Below, one piece after another: positions 31,857 through 38,497 of a stretch of DNA of 38,497 nucleotides. Origin of the DNA: Deltaproteobacteria bacterium (GTDB taxonomy: Bacteria > Myxococcota_A > UBA9160 > UBA6930); NCBI GenBank assembly GCA_002687015.1, contig NYZB01000236.1, positions 1 through 38,497 on the forward strand. The letters are read 5' to 3'. How positions within the stretch are numbered: the first letter of the stretch is position 1; every line of letters begins with the position of its first letter. The translations under genes were made by a program, and so were the position numbers. A model generated the notes under the pieces. That model saw nothing but the letters and a program-made list of their open reading frames with translations. It was not told the DNA's origin and did no database searches.

Positions 31857-33815
31857 ATGCGCGTCCATTCGATCCTGATCCTGGGTCTTCTCTTCGCGGC
31901 CTGCAGCGCCACTCCCGAGCTCGACTACCGGGGCCCCGTTGCCAGCTGGCCCGAGTGGGCCGGTGACAAGGGCGGCCTGCACTACTCCCCCCTGACCCAG
32001 ATCCACGCCGGGAACGTCGAGGCGCTCGAGCTCGCCTGGGTGCACGAGAGTGGAGACTTCAATCCCCCCTCGGCCGACCAGATGCCGACCGCCCTGCAGG
32101 TCACGCCCATCGTCACGAACGGGACCCTCTACTACTGCACGCCCTACATGCGCGTCTTTGCCCTCGATCCCGAGACGGGTGAGGAGCGCTGGTCCTTCGA
32201 TCCGGAGCTGCGCGCCCGGGGTGTCGGCGGGCCCTACCCCCTCACCTGCCGCGGCGTCGCCTACTGGGAGGCCGCCGAACCCCTCGCGGGCCAGGCCTGC
32301 CAGAAGCGGATCCTCTACGGCACCAAGGACTCGGAGCTCTGGGCTCTCGATGCCGACACGGGCAAGCCCTGCGCCGACTTCGGCGACGGCGGCAAGGTCG
32401 CCCTGCGGGAGGGGATCGAGCCGGGTCTTCCGCCCTGGGAGTACTACGTCACCTCGCCTCCCCTGATCATGGGGGATCGCGCCATCCTCGGCGCACTGGT
32501 CGCCGACCAGCTGCGCACCGATGCGCCCTCGGGCGTGGTGCGCGCCTTCGACGTGAGGACGGGTTCGCAGCTCTGGGCCTGGGACCCCGTGCCCCCGGGC
32601 TACCGCAGAGGCGTGCCGCCCGGCGAGCGCTTCCACCGCGGCACTCCGAACGTCTGGTCGCTTCTCTCCGGAGACGAAGAGCGTGGCCTCGTCTTCGTGC
32701 CCACCGGCAATCCCTCGCCGGATAGCTACGCCGGCGAGCGTGACGGGCTCGACCACTACGGATCGTCCACGGTGGCGTTGGATGCCGCGACCGGAGAGGT
32801 CGCCTGGCATTTCCAGACGGTCCACCACGACGTCTGGGACTACGACGTCGGCACCCAGCCCGAGCTCTTCCAGATCGAAGGCGTGGGGGGAGGCCGGCCC
32901 GGCGTCCTGCAGGCCACGAAGATGGGGCACATCTTCCTGCTCGATCGCGAGACCGGCGAGCCGCTCTATCCCGTCGAAGAGCGTCCGGTGCCGACCGACG
33001 GCGTGCCCGGCGAGACCCTCTCGCCGACCCAGCCCTTTCCGACCCATCCCCCGCCCCTTCACCCGACCGAGCTGACGCCCGAGAACGTCGGCTTCAGCTT
33101 CCTCGATCGCGGCTCCTGTCTGGAGGTGCTCGAGAGATCGCGCTTCGACGGCATCTTCACACCGCCTTCTCTCGAGGGCTCGATCCAGTATCCGCACACC
33201 GCGGGCGGCATGAACTGGGGCGGTGTCGCGATCGACCCCGTGGACGCCACCCTGTTCACGAACCAGACCCACATCGCGATGATCGTGGAGTTGGTGCCGC
33301 GCGAAGAGTACGAGAAGATCCCGCCGGGCACGGTGGCCTACCCCGACGAGCTCTATCCCATGAAGGGGACGCCCTACGGCGTGAAGCGCAGCGGGTATCT
33401 GTCGAGCGCGGGCGCGCCCTGCAACCCTGCTCCCTACGGCTCGCTCCAGGCCGTTGATCTCCGCACGGGGAAGGTGAAGTGGAAGGTCACCCTGGGTACC
33501 ACCAAGCACAACGCGCCGTGGCCCCTCTACCTGATTCCGGGCCTGGGCGACGTGGGATCTCCGAACTTCGGCGGCGGCGTGGTGACCGCCGGCGGCCTCT
33601 ACTTCATCGGCGCTTCGATGGATCGGGCCTTCCGGGCCTTCGACGTCGAGAGCGGGGAGATTCTCTGGGAGACGGAGCTTCCCTACCAGGCCAATGCCTC
33701 TCCGCTCAGCTACCGCCTGCGCCCCGACGCGCGTCAGTACGTGGTGGTGGCCGCCGGAGGCAATGCGATCTCCACGCAGGGCGATGCCATCATGGCCTTT
33801 GCCCTGCCCGAGTGA
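31857..33815 (+). CDS. PQQ-dependent dehydrogenase lipoprotein (glucose dehydrogenase-like)
   Basis: A 652-residue quinoprotein. ATG 31857 has GAGGAG five bases upstream and begins MRVHSILILGLLFAACSATPELDY, a lipoprotein signal with Cys17 (the Phe at -3 makes the lipobox imperfect). Propeller blades follow with PQQ-domain repeats (ALDPETGEERWSFDPEL, ALDADTGKPCADFGDGG, VALDAATGEVAWHFQTVHHDVWDYDV, VDLRTGKVKWKVTLG, FDVESGEILWETELP). GTPNVWSLLS, MNWGGVAIDP and the C-terminal YVVVAAGGNAIS resemble membrane glucose dehydrogenase and related quinoproteins. No heme motif is seen, so electrons must pass to a separate acceptor. Substrate is an alcohol or sugar of unknown kind. It is the fourth gene of the operon and is followed by a crotonase after ten bases. 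Confidence 0.9.
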   Translation: MRVHSILILGLLFAACSATPELDYRGPVASWPEWAGDKGGLHYSPLTQIHAGNVEALELAWVHESGDFNPPSADQMPTALQVTPIVTNGTLYYCTPYMRVFALDPETGEERWSFDPELRARGVGGPYPLTCRGVAYWEAAEPLAGQACQKRILYGTKDSELWALDADTGKPCADFGDGGKVALREGIEPGLPPWEYYVTSPPLIMGDRAILGALVADQLRTDAPSGVVRAFDVRTGSQLWAWDPVPPGYRRGVPPGERFHRGTPNVWSLLSGDEERGLVFVPTGNPSPDSYAGERDGLDHYGSSTVALDAATGEVAWHFQTVHHDVWDYDVGTQPELFQIEGVGGGRPGVLQATKMGHIFLLDRETGEPLYPVEERPVPTDGVPGETLSPTQPFPTHPPPLHPTELTPENVGFSFLDRGSCLEVLERSRFDGIFTPPSLEGSIQYPHTAGGMNWGGVAIDPVDATLFTNQTHIAMIVELVPREEYEKIPPGTVAYPDELYPMKGTPYGVKRSGYLSSAGAPCNPAPYGSLQAVDLRTGKVKWKVTLGTTKHNAPWPLYLIPGLGDVGSPNFGGGVVTAGGLYFIGASMDRAFRAFDVESGEILWETELPYQANASPLSYRLRPDARQYVVVAAGGNAISTQGDAIMAFALPE

Positions 33816-33825
33816 GCCGATCCCC

Positions 33826-34563
33826 ATGAGCTACGAGAGCATCCTCCTCGAGGTCGGCGACGGGATCGCCACCGTCACCTTGAATCGACCGGACAAGCTC
33901 AACGCGTACACCGTGGAGATGGGCGAAGAGCTGGTCGACGCGTTCCGCAGGGTGCGCGACGACGAAGCCGTGCGAACGGTCCTGCTGACCGGTGCGGGGC
34001 GCAGCTTCTGCGCCGGCGTCGATCTCGACCACCTGAAGGCGCGCCAGGCCGGTGGCCATGTCTCCTCGGGCCCGCAGCTCGGCGAGGAGGACTTCCTCAA
34101 GGTCTTTCCCCTCGAGATGGTCCAGTACCCGAAGCCGATCATCGCCGCGGTCAGGGGGCACGCCGTCGGGGTGGGTGTGACGATGCTCCTGCCCTGCGAC
34201 ATCCGGATCGCGGCGGACGACGCGAAGCTCGGCCTGACCTTCGTGAAGCTCGGTATCCTGCCCGGGTTGGGGAGCACCCACCTGCTGCCGCGCATCGTCG
34301 GCCGGGCACGGGCCCTCGAGCTCGTCACGACCGGCCGGGTCGTGAAGGCGGCCGAGGCCCTGGAGATGGGCCTCGTGAACCGCGTCGTCGCCGGCGACGC
34401 ACTGCTGGAGACGGCTCGCGAGCTCGCAGGCTCCTTCGCCGAAGCCCGTCCCGAGGTGCTCGCGGCGGCCAAGCGCTCCATCCACTACGGCCAGGAGCAC
34501 ACGATGGAAGAGGCGATGCGCAACGAGGAGCGCAGCAGCGCCGGGCTGCGCAAGCCGCGCTAG
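33826..34563 (+). CDS. Crotonase-family protein (isomerase-like)
   Basis: A 245-residue crotonase (MSYESILLEVGDGIATVTLNRPDKLNAYT). The core segment RGHAVGVGVTMLLPCDIRIAADDAKLGLTFVKLGILPGLGS resembles delta3,delta2-enoyl-CoA isomerases. The two hydratase Glu are Thr and Phe, as in that group, but the isomerase Glu (LxPE) is Gly here (LPGLG), so the activity is uncertain. It ends in CTAG, which also provides the stop of the convergent methyltransferase gene: the two stop codons overlap by two bases. Confidence 0.87.
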   Translation: MSYESILLEVGDGIATVTLNRPDKLNAYTVEMGEELVDAFRRVRDDEAVRTVLLTGAGRSFCAGVDLDHLKARQAGGHVSSGPQLGEEDFLKVFPLEMVQYPKPIIAAVRGHAVGVGVTMLLPCDIRIAADDAKLGLTFVKLGILPGLGSTHLLPRIVGRARALELVTTGRVVKAAEALEMGLVNRVVAGDALLETARELAGSFAEARPEVLAAAKRSIHYGQEHTMEEAMRNEERSSAGLRKPR

Positions 34564-35309
34564 GGGCCGGGAGACTCCCCGGCCGGCTCCTGCAGCCGGC
34601 ACACGTAGAGGACGTGCGGGTAGGGCAGCCAGTCGCGCATGCTGTGCTTCTTCACGTCGAAGCCGAGGCCTTCGAGCAGGGCGATCATCTCGGCGGGGGG
34701 CCAGTAGTGGATCGGCTCTCTCCAGCCGACCATCAGGCGGTCGAGGAGCAGCGTGAACCACATCTTCCAGCGGGGCCGGTCCTCCACCTCCTTGACGATC
34801 AAGGTGCCGCCCGGCCGAAGTCGCGCGCGCAGGCGGCCCAGGAAGGGCGCCACTTCCCGCTCGGGAAGATGGTGGAGCAGGTCCAGGATGTAGGCCGCGT
34901 CGAAGGTCTCCTCGCTGTCCCATTCCGCGGCATCGCGGACCTCGTAGTGGGCGTTCTCGAGGCCCATGCGCAGGGCCGCCGTGTTGGCGTCGGCGATCCG
35001 CCGGGCGTTCAGGTCGATGCCGAACATCTCACGTCCCGGCTCGCGGGCGGCGAAGTAGAGGGAGAAGAAGCCGAAGCCGCAGCCGAGGTCCAGGACGCGC
35101 CCCGTCCTGGGCAGGTACTGGCCGATCTCCTCCAGGAAGACCTCGCGCAGGATCGTGAAGCGTCCGCGGGAGTAGAGGCGGATGATCCGGCTGTCGAAGC
35201 TCGCGATCACCTTCTCGACCGGGTCGCCGATGTAGCGGACCGGGTCGGGGCCAGCCCCCGCCGGTCCTTCGAGACCCTCCGGGGATCTTCGGCTCGCGCT
35301 GTGATGCAC
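34560..35309 (-). CDS. Class I SAM-dependent methyltransferase
   Basis: About 249 residues. Motif I is VLDLGCGFGFFSLYFA, motif II EMFGIDLNARRI, and post-motif YILDLLHHLPEREVAPFLGRL; RPGGTLIVKEVEDRP closes the Rossmann fold. The tail (MIALLEGLGFDVKKHSMRDWLPYPHVLYVCR) is typical of small-molecule methyltransferases. The start is uncertain: GTG 35309 has GGAG six bases upstream, GTG 35321 and ATG 35378 are alternatives, and the frame stays open to 35576. The substrate is not evident. The gene is divergent from the polytopic membrane protein. Confidence 0.8.
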   Translation of the reverse strand: MHHSASRRSPEGLEGPAGAGPDPVRYIGDPVEKVIASFDSRIIRLYSRGRFTILREVFLEEIGQYLPRTGRVLDLGCGFGFFSLYFAAREPGREMFGIDLNARRIADANTAALRMGLENAHYEVRDAAEWDSEETFDAAYILDLLHHLPEREVAPFLGRLRARLRPGGTLIVKEVEDRPRWKMWFTLLLDRLMVGWREPIHYWPPAEMIALLEGLGFDVKKHSMRDWLPYPHVLYVCRLQEPAGESPGP

Positions 35310-35451
35310 AGGGGGCTCCACGGAGGGAGGGTAACGGCCTTTGTGGGTGGCGTCTGAAGCGCCGCGGTGGCGGGCCATCGGGCTGGCCGCTCCCCCTGGA
35401 AACCGCGAAGGTTCAGAAATCCATTTTGGTTCCAAGCAGTTGGAGAGGCCC

Positions 35452-37161
35452 TTGCCGATCGACGAGCGCGCCGCCCATACCGGCAGCCGGAACCGGATTC
35501 TCGACCCCCGGGTTCTGGCATGTGCGCTCGCCTGGATGGCCGTGATCCTCGCCGTCCATCGGGAGAGCCCCTTCACCCTTGTCTCGGCGCACGGCCTGCT
35601 CCACGCCGCGATCGCCGAGCGCCTGCTCCTGGCCCCCGCGGTGCTCCCCCCCGAGAATCCCTTCTTCGCCGGCGAACCCCTCGCCTACTACTGGTCGTTC
35701 CACCTGCTGGTCGCGTCGGTCTCGCGCCTCTTCGGTATCGACGTGCTGCACGCTCTCGAGCTGTGGATCCTCGTCGCCGCGGCCGGCCTGGTGCTCCTCG
35801 CCGCAGGGCTGGGCCGCGGGCTCTACGGTCGCATCGGGCCCGGGCTCCTGATCTCCTTCCTGGTGCTCGCTGGCGCGCAGCCCCAGGCGCCGTTGGTGCT
35901 GCTCTTTCGGAGCCTCCGCCACGGCGGCCTGCCCGCCGACGACGGCAGCTATCTCTGGGGTCTCGTCCATCCGGCTTCCGCGTGGATGCGTCTCGGCGAT
36001 CCCTTTGGCCAGCTCGGGCCGCTGGTGAACTACTACCTGAACACGACCTCTCGTCCGCTGGCGTTGACCACCCTGGTGGGCGTGGTGTGGGCGCTCGCCG
36101 TCACCCTGCGCTCTCCCCATCGCGGCGCCCCGTGGCTGGCCGGTGCGACGGCCCTGCTCGCCTTGTGGAGCCCGATCCTCGCGATCGCGGGTGGGCTCTC
36201 CCTGGCCGGCGCCGTCCTTGCGGTCGAGGTGAGCCGCAGCAGGGGCTGGCTGCAGCTGGGAGGAGCCAGCGCCCTGCCCTGGGTTCCGGCGGCGGGTGCG
36301 CTGGTGGCCGGCATCCTCGTGGCCCTTCCGACCTACGCCCACCTGCTGGGTGGCGCGGCCGGCGAGGGCAACGGGCTCCTCGGCCAGGGGCTCGGGACTG
36401 CGGTGGCCCATACCGGGTGGGCTCTCGCTTCGGGCTGGGCGCTGGCGGCGCTCGCCTGTCTCGGGATCCTCCGTGCGCCGCTCGAACGCCGGCTGCCGCT
36501 CCTCGTCTGCGGGGTCGCCGCGCTCCCGCTTCTCGTGGCCACGGCGACCGTGATCCTGCCTGCCGGCAACTTCGTCAACTTCTTCCACGCGGCCCTGGTG
36601 CTCCTCGCGGTGCCCGCGGCCGGTGCCGCGCGTGGCTCGGACGGCGAGCCCTCCCGGGGTCGCGCGCTCGCCATCGTGGCCCTCTTCCTTCCATCGCTGC
36701 TCCTGGTGCTCTGGACCTACACGGGTCGCCCGCCCACCGAGGTCGTGATCCAGGACGGCCAGCTCGCCCAACGGTCCGGACCCCGCGCCACGATCTACCG
36801 CTGGCTGCGGGTTTCGTCTCCGCTCGATGCCGTCGTCGTGATCGACCCCGGCCCGCCGACCCGCGCCTCCCAGGGCAACACGGCCGAGCTTCCCGCGCTC
36901 ACGGGGCGGACCCTCTTCACCGAGCGGGCCCATCACTACATCGTGTCGCCTTACCCGCGAGCCGGGCAGCGGGTGGCCATCGCGCAGGCGCTCGCGCGGG
37001 GAGAGGCCCTCTCTGCCGAGGGGCAGCAGCTTCTCGCCGCGCTGGCGCGACCGGTCTACGTGTTGGTGAGGGGCGAGGCTCGGGCGGCGGCCCGCGCGCG
37101 GTGGGGCGAGCCCGTCGTCGCAACCGAGCCCCTGGCGCTGCATCGCTGGCAGCCTCGCTGA
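35452..37161 (+). CDS. Polytopic membrane protein, glycosyltransferase-like
   Basis: About 569 residues from TTG 35452 (GGAGAGG three bases upstream); the frame is open further upstream but is not convincing there. Around ten membrane segments occupy residues 20-430. The first periplasmic loop (LPPENPFFAGEPLAYYWSFHLLVASVSRLFGI) resembles that of lipid-linked glycosyltransferases of the GT-C kind. The C-terminal 130 residues are soluble (ATIYRWLRVSSPLDAVVVID ... ELPALTGRTLFTERAHHYIVSPY), similar in style to membrane proteins that carry a WLR-x3-P segment. A role in sugar or lipid transfer is plausible but unproven. Confidence 0.7.
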   Translation: MPIDERAAHTGSRNRILDPRVLACALAWMAVILAVHRESPFTLVSAHGLLHAAIAERLLLAPAVLPPENPFFAGEPLAYYWSFHLLVASVSRLFGIDVLHALELWILVAAAGLVLLAAGLGRGLYGRIGPGLLISFLVLAGAQPQAPLVLLFRSLRHGGLPADDGSYLWGLVHPASAWMRLGDPFGQLGPLVNYYLNTTSRPLALTTLVGVVWALAVTLRSPHRGAPWLAGATALLALWSPILAIAGGLSLAGAVLAVEVSRSRGWLQLGGASALPWVPAAGALVAGILVALPTYAHLLGGAAGEGNGLLGQGLGTAVAHTGWALASGWALAALACLGILRAPLERRLPLLVCGVAALPLLVATATVILPAGNFVNFFHAALVLLAVPAAGAARGSDGEPSRGRALAIVALFLPSLLLVLWTYTGRPPTEVVIQDGQLAQRSGPRATIYRWLRVSSPLDAVVVIDPGPPTRASQGNTAELPALTGRTLFTERAHHYIVSPYPRAGQRVAIAQALARGEALSAEGQQLLAALARPVYVLVRGEARAAARARWGEPVVATEPLALHRWQPR

Positions 37162-37228
37162 GCGACGACTCGGCCGATCCACGGGTCCCCGGCGGCGGGC
37201 TCGAGGGGTCCCGGGGCCGAGGGCCGAC

Positions 37229-37256
37229 GGAGACCGCGAGAGGTCGCAAGGTCTCC
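37229..37256 (+). terminator. Stable hairpin downstream of the membrane-protein gene
   Basis: GGAGACC GCGA (37229-37239), loop GAGG, then TCGC (37244-37247), a two-base AA bulge and GGTCTCC (37250-37256): eleven base pairs in total. It lies 68 bases after the stop at 37161. There is no T-run, so it may be a non-canonical terminator, or a part of the regulatory region of the hemerythrin promoter. Confidence 0.45.
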
Positions 37257-37348
37257 CGGCTCCCAGGTGGCGGATGGCCCAGACCGCCGCGGTTCCGGGT
37301 CTCGCGGTCCCACACCCGATCTCCCCGAGGCGGTGCCGGGCCACCGTC

Positions 37349-37364
37349 TGGCATGGCGTTTGCT
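37349..37364 (+). promoter_or_regulatory. Sigma-54 (RpoN) promoter of the hemerythrin gene
   Basis: TGGCAT-GGCGT-TTGCT fits the -24/-12 consensus TGGCAC-N5-TTGCW, with the invariant GG and GC at the right spacing. Transcription should start near 37375, 41 bases before the ATG at 37416. An enhancer-binding activator would be required. Confidence 0.7.
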
Positions 37365-37415
37365 TTACACCATGGGGCCGGCGAGCCCGGTGCCCGGGCT
37401 CCCGTTGAGGCACCC

Positions 37416-37883
37416 ATGGTCGCCATCCCCCCGACGCGACGGCCTTCGGCCCCCGCTCTCGACCATCGCGAGCTGTACGTCCTTCTGGGCCGCATCGAAG
37501 AGGCGCTCGAGGTCCTGCTCCGCACGGAACCTCTGGAGCCCACGGCCGCCCAGTCCGCCCTGGAGCTCCTCGAGGTCGCGGGTCGCGAGCTGCCCGTCCA
37601 CTTCGCGGATGAGGAGGCGCCAGACGGCTTCTTCGCCTCCGCTCTGGCTCGGGCGCCCCACCTTCACCATGCGTTGGAGACGCTCCAGAAGGAGCACCTC
37701 CACCTGGCCGAGCTGTTGGGGGAGCTGCTCCAGGAGGTCCGGTGGGCGGGGACCTCCTCATCGGCGTGGACCCACGTCGAGGCCAGCTACCTGTTGCTCG
37801 CGGAGACCCTCCGCCGTCACGAGCGGGCAGAAGACGGGATCGTGGCCGAGGCCTTCTCGACCGACGAGGGGGGGCTGGGCTGA
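37416..37883 (+). CDS. Hemerythrin-like (HHE) domain protein
   Basis: A 155-residue four-helix bundle protein with a hemerythrin ligand set: His in ALDHRELY (near residue 15), His and Glu in LPVHFADEEAPDGFF (near 63 and 67), two His in KEHLHLAELL (near 91-93), and His-x4-Asp in RRHERAEDG (near 132-137). It would bind a di-iron centre and sense or carry O2, NO or peroxide. ATG 37416 has GAGG five bases upstream and lies downstream of the sigma-54 promoter. An earlier in-frame ATG at 37353 sits inside the -24 element and is excluded. RpoN control suggests induction by a specific signal. Confidence 0.75.
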   Translation: MVAIPPTRRPSAPALDHRELYVLLGRIEEALEVLLRTEPLEPTAAQSALELLEVAGRELPVHFADEEAPDGFFASALARAPHLHHALETLQKEHLHLAELLGELLQEVRWAGTSSSAWTHVEASYLLLAETLRRHERAEDGIVAEAFSTDEGGLG

Positions 37884-37948
37884 TTCCATCGCCGGTCTGA
37901 ATATCCCGCTGCCGCTTCGCGTCTCAACCGCGGGGGCGAGGAGGCGCG

Positions 37949-38497
37949 ATGGAGTTCCGCAGGTGGCTGCTGCGGGGTGCCCTGCTGGGTGTGATGGCGG
38001 CGTCGGGGCTCTCCGCGCAGCCGATCGTCTTCTCCGAGCCCGCTCCCGGGGGCGCCGGGTCGGAGGCCACCTCGCGGCCCGCTGGTGATCCCTCCCCGCG
38101 CTCTGCTCGCTACCGGGCCCGGCGGGAGGAGGCCTATCGGGATTCTGCGACCGCCAGTGAGACCCGCCGTCCGGGGGGCCCCGGCCTGGCCGCGCTCCTC
38201 GAGGAGCCGCAGGTCACGGCATCCCCCGCACCGAGCCCCCAGGTAGCAGCCGGCCCCCCTGAGCCGCTTCGGCCCGAGCTCTCCCCGAACCCCTCGCGAC
38301 CGGAAGAGCCGCGGCAAGGGAAGCGAGAGAAGCTCGCCGAGCAGAAGTCGCCGGCCGGAAAGGTGCAGAAGCTGGCGGAGCAGAAGGCCCGGGCGGCGAA
38401 GCAGAAGAAGCTCACCGAGCAGAAGGCGCGTGCCGCGAAGCAGAAGAAGCTGGCGGAGCAGAAGGCGCGTGCCGCGAAGCAGAAGAAGCTGGCGGAG
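37949..38497 (+). CDS. Secreted protein with Lys-rich 13-residue repeats (partial)
   Basis: Incomplete at the window edge (at least 183 residues). Strong GAGGAGG four bases before ATG 37949. MEFRRWLLRGALLGVMAASGLSAQ is a signal peptide. A Pro/Ser/Arg-rich disordered region follows to about residue 125. Then comes a 13-residue repeat, KLAEQKARAAKQK, encoded by near-identical 39-bp units. The repeats should form one long charged helix, like the helical middle of TolA. Function unknown; an envelope-spanning or nucleoid/cell-wall binding role is possible. This frame is not the longest open frame here, but the repeat, signal peptide and ribosome site support it. Confidence 0.7.
   Translation, partial: MEFRRWLLRGALLGVMAASGLSAQPIVFSEPAPGGAGSEATSRPAGDPSPRSARYRARREEAYRDSATASETRRPGGPGLAALLEEPQVTASPAPSPQVAAGPPEPLRPELSPNPSRPEEPRQGKREKLAEQKSPAGKVQKLAEQKARAAKQKKLTEQKARAAKQKKLAEQKARAAKQKKLAE
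38330..38497 (+). repeat. 39-bp tandem repeat (13 codons)
   Basis: Units start at 38330 (degenerate, KLAEQKSPAGKVQ), 38369, 38408, 38447 and 38486 (cut by the window end). Units at 38408 and 38447 differ at only three positions (CTCACC versus CTGGCG in codons 2-3). The high similarity indicates recent expansion by slippage or recombination, and copy number may vary between strains or be collapsed in assembly. Confidence 0.85.

Noticed and set aside
34560-34563. Overlapping convergent stop codons within CTAG
   Set aside because: Interesting compactness but expected occasionally, as CTAG contains a stop on both strands.
35367-37415. Long open frame upstream of the hemerythrin start
   Set aside because: It is an Arg/Pro-rich shadow of the membrane-protein gene. 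The sigma-54 promoter at 37349-37364 shows that transcription begins later.
37353-37415. ATG 37353 as hemerythrin start
   Set aside because: It falls inside the -24 element of the sigma-54 promoter and has no ribosome site.
38330-38497. CRISPR array
   Set aside because: The 39-bp units are directly contiguous with no spacers and are in frame in a coding sequence.

Overview
High-GC bacterial DNA, densely packed with about 30 protein genes on both strands, no rRNA or tRNA seen, and no intergenic gap over 300 bases. Lipoprotein and Sec signal peptides, a PEP-CTERM sorting signal, a sigma-54-type promoter, PilZ and PQQ enzymes point to a Gram-negative aerobe. The abundance of acyl-CoA dehydrogenases, crotonases and lipid-transfer-protein thiolases resembles uncultured Myxococcota/Binatota-like lineages. 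That placement is inference; no marker gene here proves it.

Layout. 1-2919: three tandem hairpins, then a beta-propeller/cytochrome lipoprotein gene broken by a frameshift near 2392-2404. 2975-7985: a self-controlled TetR operon (TetR, two OB-fold DUF35-type proteins, two lipid-transfer-protein thiolases, a small-type acyl-CoA dehydrogenase). 8069-12495: a periplasmic rhodanese, a membrane-anchored YyaL-type thioredoxin protein with a DsbD-alpha-like tail, a SpoIIAA-like protein and a nitrilase-family amidohydrolase. 12501-13885 (minus): PilZ protein and a polytopic membrane protein. 13956-15955 (minus): enoyl-CoA hydratase and a large-type acyl-CoA dehydrogenase. 16060-24255: alpha-oxoamine synthase, a receiver-domain remnant, ClpP, a CehA/McbA-type PHP metallohydrolase, NUDIX hydrolase, crotonase and rhomboid. 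24322-27795 (minus): fused indolepyruvate ferredoxin oxidoreductase. 27925-34563: PEP-CTERM protein, an adjacent large/small acyl-CoA dehydrogenase pair, crotonase, PQQ dehydrogenase and a second crotonase. 34560-38497: methyltransferase (minus), polytopic membrane protein, sigma-54-driven hemerythrin, and the start of a secreted repeat protein that runs off the window.

The strongest system-level signal is a small regulon. An identical 20-bp sequence lies in the promoter of the TetR operon (2986-3005) and, inverted, 13 kb away in the promoter of the acyl-CoA dehydrogenase/enoyl-CoA hydratase operon (15982-16001). Its core fits the mycobacterial KstR (cholesterol regulon) consensus TnnAACnnGTTnnA as I recall it. 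The two acyl-CoA dehydrogenases under this operator are complementary: the large one keeps the catalytic Glu and the small one lacks it, as expected for a heteromeric dehydrogenase of branched or steroid side chains. Both thiolases in the regulon lack the nucleophilic Cys, as expected of aldolase-like members partnered with DUF35 proteins (Ltp2-ChsH2 type). Together these could dehydrogenate, hydrate and cleave a bulky acyl-CoA side chain; the substrate is not shown by the sequence.
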